Shown: one piece after another, positions 1 to 5,595 of the stretch | Numbering within the stretch: position 1 is the first letter of the stretch | Layout of the letters: every line of letters starts with the position of its first letter | Source: Opitutaceae bacterium UBA6669 | GTDB taxonomy: Bacteria; Verrucomicrobiota; Verrucomicrobiia; Opitutales; Opitutaceae | DNA: 5,595 bases | Direction of reading: 5' to 3' | Assembly (NCBI GenBank): GCA_002455175.1 | Contig: DKKJ01000288.1 | Coordinates: forward strand, 15,955-21,549 | Translations under genes and position numbers: made by a program | Notes under the pieces: generated by a model | What the model was told of the DNA's origin: nothing | What the model saw: only the letters and a program-made list of their open reading frames with translations | Databases searched by the model: none

Positions 1-471
1 TCGGCTACAGTCGAATCCATTTTCCTCCCCGCCTCTCCCTACCACCCAGCCGTCTCGGTTTTCACCAACCAGAAACAGGCGCAGGCGGCCGCTCAAGGCC
101 TGGGATCGTCTTGGGCCCCCATTACGTTTGCGTGTGGTTACCTCATCACAGATGGCTGGAAATTTCACGACGCCCAGGGCTACGTCGCCACGTTTTGCCC
201 CGTCCCGCACGAGTGCCTTGAGGTCATCCAAGACATTGTCGGACAGTTGCAGAAGTCCGATCTCGAGCCCAAATACTATCCCATTCACATCGCTCAAGCA
301 CTGCGGGATCACCCAGTGCTCGCCGCCCTTAAGCCAGCAGCTTTCGACAGCGTCTGCCTTTGCACTTTGATGCGCATCACCCACGCCCCCTACCAGGGAA
401 AGAAGGATGATTGGCTCACGGTTCCTGCCTGGGCCTTGCGTATTCCCAAGCGTCGCCCTGGGCTCCGCTAA
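1..471 (+). CDS. Hypothetical protein, C-terminal part (5' end outside window)
   Basis: Reading frame 1 is open from the first base to the TAA at 469-471, giving the last 156 residues of a protein that begins upstream of the window. I do not recognise the family. The visible part looks like a compact soluble domain with no membrane segment. It has many aromatic residues and five cysteines (visible residues 45, 66, 72, 119, 121), including CPVPHEC at 66-72 and a CLC at 119-121. The C-terminus is basic (IPKRRPGLR). An internal ATG at 247 exists, but the frame upstream of it is equally protein-like and uninterrupted, so starting there is not justified. The gene converges on the L,D-transpeptidase gene, with only 15 nt between the two stop codons. 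The cysteine pairs could bind a metal or form disulfides, but that is speculation. That this is a real coding region is fairly likely; its function is unknown. Confidence 0.6.
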   Translation, partial: SATVESIFLPASPYHPAVSVFTNQKQAQAAAQGLGSSWAPITFACGYLITDGWKFHDAQGYVATFCPVPHECLEVIQDIVGQLQKSDLEPKYYPIHIAQALRDHPVLAALKPAAFDSVCLCTLMRITHAPYQGKKDDWLTVPAWALRIPKRRPGLR

Positions 472-486
472 CCAACGATAGTCGCT

Positions 487-1611
487 TTACGGTTCGATAA
501 AAACCGGCAGGCCCACCCAGGCCATCGAGAGCAGGGAAACCGCATCCCAGTTGGCCAGCCGGAAGCACCCGTGCGACTCCGTGCGCCCGACTTGCTCCGG
601 CGAAGGGGTTCCGTGGATACCATAGCCGGGTCGATCCAGCCCGATCCAGGCCAGCCCAACGGGATTGTTGGGGCCTGGCGGTAAACGCAATTTCCTCCCC
701 AATTGCTTTCCTTCTTCCGACTCAGGGAAGACTTCCGGGTCGAACGTGTAATCAGGATCAGGGACAACCACGGTAACCCGTAACTCACCGACCGGGCGTT
801 TGGCAACTTCACGCGGAATACTCACGGGATAACGGGCAAGCAACCGACCACTCGCGGAACGCGCGGTGAGCACTCGCTCCGCCAGACGAATGTGCAGGTG
901 TGCCACCGGTTCTTCAGGCCGAGGCGTGGAGATGTCTGGGACCGTCACGACGGCGCCCAGAGTAACGTGATCCCAATCGATGGAGGGATTTAACTGACGA
1001 ATGAGTTTCGGATTCGCCCGTGCTCGCTCCGAGATCCGCTCTAAAACGGAGGTGTACTCCAAGCCCGTCTGCTGCGATTTCCCCAACCACGTTGGCTCTA
1101 GAGGCTGCAATCGAGCAAAGTCATCTGTCGTCAGCGTAATCTCGACGAGCGGAGGTGTCGTCAGAACGAGGTAACTCCGGGTTGCTTCATCTAACTGGCC
1201 CGTAGTCGGGAGATTTTCGCGGGCCTGAAACGCCTGCAACGCGGCCCGCGTCTGCGGCCCAACGACGCCATCAATGGAACCACAGGAAAATCCCAACCGC
1301 GACAAAGCAATCTGCGCTTCCAGCCACGCCTGCGGACCCGAAAGCGGGGTACCTACGGGCGGCTCAGGCTTCACCATTGGCTCCGTCTCTCTGACCTCAG
1401 CCGGAGCAGGAGTGATCTCTGCAGGCACCGGTAAAGGAACAATTGCAGCCGGCCCTCCCGACGAAGGACGAGTGGGAGGCACCCGACGCGGAGACGATTT
1501 GACCGCGCCGCGTGAGGCTTCTTGTGCCCATGGCAAAGGCGTGCCAGCCAGAATGAAAGCGACGAGAAACCAACACCTGCAGAAAGTCCGAAGTCGGATG
1601 GGCCTTAGCAT
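487..1611 (-). CDS. L,D-transpeptidase (YkuD domain) with peptidoglycan-binding domain, secreted
   Basis: This 374-residue protein is very probably an envelope L,D-transpeptidase, which forms 3-3 cross-links in peptidoglycan or attaches proteins to it. Residues 1-29 form a signal peptide: a basic start, a hydrophobic core (FLVAFILAG), and cleavage near PWAQ-EA. A proline-rich linker (about 40-90) leads to a peptidoglycan-binding domain of the PG_binding_1 type at about 95-148, with the typical GSIDGVVGPQTRAALQAFQ signature. Residues about 186-225 resemble a LysM module (RISERARANPKLIRQLNPS, then TVP). The YkuD catalytic domain fills about 236-373, with His333 (GIHGT) and the catalytic motif SHGCFRLAN, whose nucleophile is Cys349. 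All expected catalytic residues are present, and the segment PPGPNNPVGLAWIGL just ahead is also typical. The ATG at 1611 gives a complete signal peptide, but no clear Shine-Dalgarno sequence precedes it. It lies 136 nt downstream of the AI-2E-family gene in the same direction, so co-transcription is possible but not shown. Confidence 0.93.
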   Translation of the reverse strand: MLRPIRLRTFCRCWFLVAFILAGTPLPWAQEASRGAVKSSPRRVPPTRPSSGGPAAIVPLPVPAEITPAPAEVRETEPMVKPEPPVGTPLSGPQAWLEAQIALSRLGFSCGSIDGVVGPQTRAALQAFQARENLPTTGQLDEATRSYLVLTTPPLVEITLTTDDFARLQPLEPTWLGKSQQTGLEYTSVLERISERARANPKLIRQLNPSIDWDHVTLGAVVTVPDISTPRPEEPVAHLHIRLAERVLTARSASGRLLARYPVSIPREVAKRPVGELRVTVVVPDPDYTFDPEVFPESEEGKQLGRKLRLPPGPNNPVGLAWIGLDRPGYGIHGTPSPEQVGRTESHGCFRLANWDAVSLLSMAWVGLPVFIEP

Positions 1612-1619
1612 CTCAGCAA

Positions 1620-1648
1620 ATAGGAATTGATAAAGGAACCGTTGCCAA
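1620..1648 (-). promoter_or_regulatory. Weak candidate promoter with dyad upstream of the L,D-transpeptidase
   Basis: In the 136-nt spacer the minus strand has TTGGCA (1643-1648, five of six to the -35 consensus), then 17 nt, then TCCTAT (1620-1625, only three of six to the -10 consensus). Transcription would start almost at the ATG at 1611, which would fit a leaderless message and the missing ribosome-binding site. The -35 hexamer sits between the arms of a 6-bp inverted repeat, GAACCG (1636-1641) and CGGTTC (1653-1658), 11 nt apart. A dyad of this size is expected by chance in a spacer of this length, so the call is speculative. Confidence 0.15.
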
Positions 1649-1747
1649 GTCCCGGTTCGCTGACACCTGGAATCACAAAAACGTTCGCGAGCTGCGGGAC
1701 CCCTTGTCTTTGCTTCAAGGCATCCAAAGTCCCTCTCGGTAGTTTTC

Positions 1748-3544
1748 TCAACTTACAGCAAGCGTATTCACCGCAGGTGAGTTTTGCACGGTTGCCGACC
1801 GCTCAAGCCAAGCCACGGCGTCCGCTAGCGACGTGACCACATCGACTACTTCTTGACGACTCAGACGGGTCTGCAACTCCGCTGCGGGGGTCTGTTGCGA
1901 CCAGACTCCCATCAAAATGGCCACGGAACGCCGGCGTCGCCGAAGCCGGCGCGTCATTTGCCGTGCCGGCAGCAACGTCGATGGCGGCAAGGCAGAAACA
2001 CAAATCGCCCCCACTTGAGTGTCCCCGTGTTGCGCTAAGGAAATGTCTTCCGCTTCGTGTACCGGGAGCACTTCTGACCCCAGACCCTTAGCCCGCAGGA
2101 GTGAACTGAGCACCAATCCGACAATTTCATCTGCTTCGTCACTGGCAGGCACAATCAGGATGCGAGTGGGCAACTCGCTGCTGACAGGCTCTTCCTCTGC
2201 CTCTCGACGGCGCTCGAGCTCTTCCACGAGTTGCCGGGCTGTCCGGAAAATCGTCGCTTGCTTCGCTGGCGCCAGCACTCCTTGGTGCCGGTCGACTTCT
2301 GAAAGAAGCAGCGCGGGCACAAAAACCGCGTCATAGAAAGCGGGCAACGAACTTTGTGTCACATGCTCGGTCGCCAACTCCACCAGGTGATCGGTATCCT
2401 CCGAAAGCATACGCTGGTAGAATCGAGTTGCTGGATCAGTCGCCGGTTCGCTTCCCAGGAGCATACTCAAAAATTTTAATCCAGGTACATAGTTACCGAG
2501 GACCAGCAGACAGACCGTCAGCGGCGTGGCCAGGACCAAGCCTGCTGCGCCCCACAACCAAAACCAGAAAATCGCGCCCACGAGCAATGCCAGCGTCGAG
2601 ATTCCGGTGCCTTTTCCATAGAGCAAAACTTCGATTACATTGTTGCTGATCAGCTCCATGACTACGAACAGGCCTAGAGTCCAAAGCAGCATGCTCCACC
2701 CAGGATCAACCGCGAACGCCAGGGTCACTGGAAAGACGGCTGCAATCCATGGACCGATAAAAGGAATGAACCGGAGCAGCGTCGCCAGCAGGCCCCACAA
2801 AAACGCACTGGGCACACCTATAAAGTAGAGGCCGACACCCACGGGAATCCCATACGTAGCATTCACAATCAGCTGCATCCACAAATAACTAGAAACGCGC
2901 CGCGAAGCATCTTCCATCGCAGCAGTGGCCACACTCAGCTTTCCGTGGCTGATTAATTGAATGAGGCGATCACGCATTTCTTCCCGCTGGAAGAGCATGG
3001 CAATCACCAAAACGATCACGATTCCCGCCACCCCCAGCGGCTCGACGACCGGTCCGAGCAACTCCTTGGCCAAAACGAGTTGAGATGGAGGAGGAGTGAT
3101 CACTTCCACCGGGACTGGACGCGGCGGAGCTACTACCCCTTCTCCGGTGACGGCCGCGGTGATCGGCTTTTCCTCAGGTGCCTCTAGCTGCTTGCGCAAC
3201 TTCTCCACCAGTTCCGTGGTGCGGGTCAATGCCTCCGGCTGATGGGGCTGCTTCAAAATGCGAATCTTTTCTTGAAGATTGGATTCATAGTCGGGCAGCG
3301 CCTGAGCCAAATTCACTGCTTGATGGCTGACGACCCACGCAATGCCACCTATGAGTAAGAACGTCACGGTGACGGCCGACACAATCGCTACCGACTTGGG
3401 TAGCCCCCACTTGGTCAAACGCACCACCAAGGGCGCGAGCAAAAAGGCGACCAAGACCGCAAAGGCGACCGGCAGCAGCACATCTTGCGCAATATAAAGG
3501 ATCGCCACGACGAGGACAAAAGTCGCGAGTCGCAGGAAGTTCAT
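1748..3544 (-). CDS. AI-2E family transporter (PerM/TqsA-like) with long soluble C-terminal extension
   Basis: This polytopic inner-membrane protein belongs to the AI-2E/PerM (formerly UPF0118) family, whose members export small molecules or ions; the substrate cannot be read from sequence. With the ATG at 3544 it has 598 residues. Hydrophobic segments lie near 5-25, 26-41, 51-73, 171-185, 221-241, 245-279, 283-303 and 315-350. Family hallmarks are IPFIGPWIAA (260-269) and IEVLLYGKGTGIS (304-316), followed by the long hydrophobic AIFWFWLWGAAGLVLATPLT stretch. The loop at about 74-168 is long and proline-rich. Typical members have about 350 residues; this one adds about 235 soluble residues (364-598), with a charged helix (436-453) and an alternating strand/helix region at about 460-548. 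I chose ATG 3544 because the first membrane helix starts straight after it. In-frame GTG 3547 and TTG 3616 are alternatives, and the frame is closed by a TAA at 3647-3649. No clear ribosome-binding site precedes any of them. Family assignment is strong; exact start and substrate are uncertain. Confidence 0.93.
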   Translation of the reverse strand: MNFLRLATFVLVVAILYIAQDVLLPVAFAVLVAFLLAPLVVRLTKWGLPKSVAIVSAVTVTFLLIGGIAWVVSHQAVNLAQALPDYESNLQEKIRILKQPHQPEALTRTTELVEKLRKQLEAPEEKPITAAVTGEGVVAPPRPVPVEVITPPPSQLVLAKELLGPVVEPLGVAGIVIVLVIAMLFQREEMRDRLIQLISHGKLSVATAAMEDASRRVSSYLWMQLIVNATYGIPVGVGLYFIGVPSAFLWGLLATLLRFIPFIGPWIAAVFPVTLAFAVDPGWSMLLWTLGLFVVMELISNNVIEVLLYGKGTGISTLALLVGAIFWFWLWGAAGLVLATPLTVCLLVLGNYVPGLKFLSMLLGSEPATDPATRFYQRMLSEDTDHLVELATEHVTQSSLPAFYDAVFVPALLLSEVDRHQGVLAPAKQATIFRTARQLVEELERRREAEEEPVSSELPTRILIVPASDEADEIVGLVLSSLLRAKGLGSEVLPVHEAEDISLAQHGDTQVGAICVSALPPSTLLPARQMTRRLRRRRRSVAILMGVWSQQTPAAELQTRLSRQEVVDVVTSLADAVAWLERSATVQNSPAVNTLAVS

Positions 3545-3551
3545 CACCCGG

Positions 3552-3683
3552 TCACTGTTCTGGTCGATTTGCAGGCCCCCCGATAGAGTCGAAATCACGC
3601 CAAGGGTGCCCACCAACGTTACATTTTGTCGACGCGCTTGGACGATTTACCTCTGAACACTCCAGAACTGAATTTTCATTCAC
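3552..3683 (-). CDS. Candidate 43-codon small ORF upstream of the AI-2E gene
   Basis: A GTG at 3681-3683 opens a 43-codon frame ending in TGA at 3552-3554, 7 nt before the AI-2E ATG. It sits 5 nt downstream of a perfect AAGGAGG, the best ribosome-binding motif I found in the window. The predicted peptide (VNENSVLECS to PANRPEQ) has no membrane segment and no family I recognise, and its amino-acid order does not look strongly protein-like. It could be a translationally coupled leader, or the true N-terminus of the AI-2E protein separated from it by an indel in the G6 run at 3576-3581, or chance. An overlapping ATG at 3677-3679, 9 nt from the same AAGGAGG, opens a 10-residue frame (MKIQFWSVQR) that stops at the TAA at 3647-3649, in the AI-2E frame. 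Confidence 0.25.
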   Translation of the reverse strand: MNENSVLECSEVNRPSASTKCNVGGHPWRDFDSIGGPANRPEQ

Positions 3684-3688
3684 AGCCG

Positions 3689-3695
3689 CCTCCTT
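3689..3695 (-). promoter_or_regulatory. Shine-Dalgarno motif AAGGAGG, minus strand
   Basis: The minus strand reads AAGGAGG here, a 7-nt match to the anti-Shine-Dalgarno of 16S rRNA. It lies 5 nt before a GTG (3683) and 9 nt before an ATG (3679), both workable spacings. A second copy of CAAGGAGG lies 12 nt further upstream (3700-3707). The presence of the motif is directly visible. Its use is inferred, since the nearest recognised gene on this strand (the AI-2E family gene) starts about 145 nt downstream. Confidence 0.45.
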
Positions 3696-3727
3696 GACCC
3701 CTCCTTGGTCCCTGGCTTGCTCAGTCA

Positions 3728-3733
3728 ATTATG
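3728..3733 (-). promoter_or_regulatory. Candidate -10 element (CATAAT) for the AI-2E gene
   Basis: The minus strand reads CATAAT, five of six matches to the sigma-70 -10 consensus. Transcription would start near 3721, about 26 nt ahead of the AAGGAGG motif, so the order of signals makes sense for a transcript running into the AI-2E gene. No recognisable -35 hexamer lies 16-18 nt upstream; that region is a G-rich run. The element overlaps the upstream ATG candidate of the divergent phosphatase gene. This is a weak call based on a single hexamer. Confidence 0.2.
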
Positions 3734-5326
3734 GCTCTGTCGCTGCCCCCCTCCTATCCGCTGGTCACCTCCTCCGCCATGACACGCCGGTCGTTTATGT
3801 CGGGAAGCCTCAGCTTTGCTGCAGCGGCGCTTTTTTCTTCTCGCGCTTGGGGAGCGACCACCACCCTTCGTCCGCGCTTTCCGGCTTATCCGTTTACTTT
3901 GGGCGTCGCTTCCGGAGATCCATCTGCAGACGGCTTCGTCCTCTGGACTCGGCTGGCCCCGCTTCCTCTCGAGGAAAACGGCGGGATGGGTCCAGACGCT
4001 GTAGAGGTTTCCTGGCAGGTGGCGTCCGACGAGGCCATGATGCGGATCGTCGCACGAGGGACTACCTTGGCCAGCGCGGCTTGGGGTCATTCGGTCCATA
4101 TCGAAGTCGCGGGGCTGAAACCTGCACATGAGTACTGGTATCAATTCAAAGCCGGCGCCGAACTGAGTCCTAAGGGTCGCACCCGCACCCTTCCCTCCGC
4201 CGACGCTCTTCCCGAATATTTCCGTTTCGCGTTTGCCTCCTGCCAGCACTATGAAGCGGGTCTTTACACCGCCTACGAGCACATGGCCCGTGAGGACCTC
4301 GACCTGGTAATCCATCTGGGTGATTACATCTACGAGGGGGCCGCTCGGGACAAGTTTCCGCGGCGTCACAACAGCGGCACAATCTTTTCGCTCCATGACT
4401 ACCGCGCCCGGTACGCTCTCTACAAATCCGATCCCGCGCTGCAAGCTATGCACGCGCGAGCGCCCTGGGTAGTGACTTGGGACGACCATGAGGTCGTCAA
4501 TAACTACGCGAACGATATCCCTGGAAACGCAGGATCGATGACTCGCGATGCCTTCCTTCTCAGACGTGCTGCGGCTTACCAGGCTTACTACGAACATATG
4601 CCGCTACGGGCATCAGCGCTTCCCACCGGGCCCGAAATGCTGCTCTACCGTCGCCTTCGCTGCGGTCGCCTAGCAGATTTCCATGTTTTGGATACACGGC
4701 AGTATCGCACTGACCAACCTTGCGGTGATGGCACTCAGCCTCCCTGTCCGGACGCTCTGAATCCACACGCCACCGCGCTAGGTGTGCAACAGCGCGACTG
4801 GCTACTGCATGGGCTGGATCACTCCAGTTCCACCTGGAACGTACTGGCCCAACAAATTATGATGGCGCGCGTCGACCGCCGGCCTGGCCCCGAAGTTGCC
4901 ATGAGCATGGACCAGTGGCCGGGTTACGAAATCGAACGTCGCCACCTGCTGCAGCACTTTCATGAACGGAAAACGAAGAATCCGGTGGTCCTGACCGGAG
5001 ACATTCATTCGAATTGGGCAAACGACCTCGTCATCGACTTCGATCCATCCGAGGAAAAAGTGGTGGCGACGGAATTCGTTGGCACCTCGATCAGCTCGGG
5101 AGGAGACGGGACGGATCAACCCAAACACACGCCGCAACTCCTCTCGGAAAATCCGTTCGTCAAGTACCACAATACCGAACGCGGCTACGTCCGCTGTGAA
5201 CTCACGCCGACAACGTGGCGGACGGATTATCAAACTGTCCCTTACGTCACGAAACCGGGAGCGCCCTTGACCACACGAGCCTCGTTCGTCGTCGAATCAG
5301 GACACCCCGGTCTGCAAAAGGCGTAG
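3731..5326 (+). CDS. phoD: Alkaline phosphatase D / PhoD family metallophosphoesterase, Tat-exported
   Basis: This is a PhoD-family phosphomonoesterase/phosphodiesterase, secreted folded through the Tat pathway to release phosphate outside the cytoplasm. From the ATG at 3731 it has 531 residues. The Tat signal is TRRSFM (18-23; twin arginines 19-20), followed by a short hydrophobic stretch and a likely cleavage at AWGA (39-42). A PhoD N-terminal beta domain spans about 55-155 (FTLGVASGDP, WTR, HEYWYQF). The catalytic domain follows with the expected metal-site motifs: ASCQ with Cys171, HLGDYIYE with Asp198, WDDHEVVNN (250-258), DTRQYR (321-326) and TGDIHSNW with Asp424 and His426, then EFVGTSISSGGDG. 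Characterised members use iron and calcium. An ATG at 3779 would start right at MTRRSFM and give 515 residues; it is equally plausible. Neither start has a Shine-Dalgarno sequence. Similar enzymes in Streptomyces are called phospholipase D, so exact substrate is open. No Pho box is evident upstream. Confidence 0.94.
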   Translation: MALSLPPSYPLVTSSAMTRRSFMSGSLSFAAAALFSSRAWGATTTLRPRFPAYPFTLGVASGDPSADGFVLWTRLAPLPLEENGGMGPDAVEVSWQVASDEAMMRIVARGTTLASAAWGHSVHIEVAGLKPAHEYWYQFKAGAELSPKGRTRTLPSADALPEYFRFAFASCQHYEAGLYTAYEHMAREDLDLVIHLGDYIYEGAARDKFPRRHNSGTIFSLHDYRARYALYKSDPALQAMHARAPWVVTWDDHEVVNNYANDIPGNAGSMTRDAFLLRRAAAYQAYYEHMPLRASALPTGPEMLLYRRLRCGRLADFHVLDTRQYRTDQPCGDGTQPPCPDALNPHATALGVQQRDWLLHGLDHSSSTWNVLAQQIMMARVDRRPGPEVAMSMDQWPGYEIERRHLLQHFHERKTKNPVVLTGDIHSNWANDLVIDFDPSEEKVVATEFVGTSISSGGDGTDQPKHTPQLLSENPFVKYHNTERGYVRCELTPTTWRTDYQTVPYVTKPGAPLTTRASFVVESGHPGLQKA

Positions 5327-5350
5327 CCAGAGAACCCCGCCCGAGTTCGC

Positions 5351-5595
5351 TTAGTCGTAAAGACGGTACTTCCGTGTCGACTCCTGGAACGCGCGTGCCT
5401 CCACCCGCCAGCCTTGAACAAACGTGTCCACGTCGACAAACGCTCCCGCCCTGGTCAACGCCTCCCACCACGCGGTCGATCCCACGTGAATGTTGAACGA
5501 CCGCGCTTCTCTCGCTCCCAGCTTGGCGAAAGGATTAGATCCATAGCGACAGGCCAAGCGATGGAGATGGAAGCTCAATTCCGTAGGATTCCACG
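5351..5595 (-). CDS. Hypothetical protein, C-terminal part (5' end outside window)
   Basis: A minus-strand frame is open from the right edge of the window to the TAA at 5351-5353, giving the last 80 residues of a protein that starts beyond the window. I do not recognise the family. The sequence looks genuinely protein-like: it begins WNPTEL, has FAKLGAREARSF near visible residues 22-33, a WW pair (42-43), and a basic-aromatic end (ESTRKYRLYD). No membrane segment or signal is visible in this part. A TTG at 5578 is available as a start, but the frame continues upstream with the same character, so the gene most likely extends past the edge. It converges on phoD with a 24-nt gap between stop codons, in which I see no terminator hairpin. 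Coding status is fairly likely; function is unknown. Confidence 0.5.
   Translation of the reverse strand, partial: WNPTELSFHLHRLACRYGSNPFAKLGAREARSFNIHVGSTAWWEALTRAGAFVDVDTFVQGWRVEARAFQESTRKYRLYD

Noticed and set aside
128..370. 80-codon plus-strand frame in the left-edge gene
   Set aside because: Ser/Thr-rich shifted frame overlapping the more protein-like frame that runs through 1-471.
468..812. 114-codon minus-strand frame inside the L,D-transpeptidase gene
   Set aside because: It overlaps the YkuD catalytic region in another frame; the real frame carries the SHGC motif.
1274..1630. 118-codon plus-strand frame opposite the start of the L,D-transpeptidase
   Set aside because: Antisense to the signal peptide, linker and PG-binding region; Gly/Thr/Ala-rich with no recognisable domain.
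1681..1720. Possible terminator after the AI-2E gene (T5 run and a CCTTG/CAAGG pair on the minus strand)
   Set aside because: The stem is only 5 bp with a 9-nt loop and is not adjacent to the T run; other pairings near the T run are 3 bp. Not convincing as an intrinsic terminator.
3694..3722. TTGACC as a -35 element for the phosphatase gene
   Set aside because: It matches the -35 consensus in five of six positions, but the hexamer 17 nt downstream (TTGCTC) does not resemble a -10 element, and other spacings give nothing better.
3725..4597. 290-codon open frame on the minus strand opposite the phosphatase gene
   Set aside because: It lies antisense to a gene with all PhoD catalytic motifs, is rich in Arg, Gly and Ser with no domain pattern, and is the kind of long antisense frame that GC-rich coding DNA produces.
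4802..5233. 143-codon minus-strand frame opposite the 3' half of the phosphatase gene
   Set aside because: Antisense to conserved TGDIHSNW and EFVGTS motifs; no independent coding signs.

Overview
The window looks like an ordinary chromosomal stretch from a Gram-negative (diderm) bacterium with moderately high GC content. It holds three complete protein genes and two cut by the window edges. The three complete products all belong to the cell envelope: a secreted peptidoglycan L,D-transpeptidase, a polytopic AI-2E-family membrane protein, and a Tat-exported PhoD-type phosphatase. The make-up of the L,D-transpeptidase (peptidoglycan-binding domain, LysM-like segment, YkuD domain) and the long C-terminal tail on the AI-2E protein resemble what I recall from Verrucomicrobiota and neighbouring phyla. 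That placement is an inference from recall, not a demonstrated result.

Layout, left to right. 1-471 (+) is the 3' end of an unrecognised gene. It converges, with a 15-nt gap, on an L,D-transpeptidase gene at 487-1611 (-). A 136-nt spacer follows, then the AI-2E-family gene at 1748-3544 (-), which reads in the same direction. The divergent region around 3545-3778 separates that gene from phoD-like 3731-5326 (+). A 24-nt gap then leads to the 3' end of a second unrecognised gene on the minus strand, which leaves the window at 5595. There are no tRNAs, rRNAs, IS elements, CRISPR arrays or long repeats, and no gene-free stretch longer than 300 nt.

The least ordinary part is the divergent region. 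On the minus strand it carries a perfect AAGGAGG ribosome-binding motif (3689-3695). This motif is well spaced for two overlapping small reading frames: GTG at 3683 (43 codons) and ATG at 3679 (10 codons). The longer frame stops only 7 nt before the likely ATG of the AI-2E gene, which itself lacks a clear ribosome-binding site. This could be a translationally coupled leader gene, or it could be the true 5' end of the AI-2E gene separated by an indel in a G6 run. No defence, secretion, mobile or biosynthetic system is visible, and nothing shows that the three complete genes work as one pathway beyond their shared envelope location.
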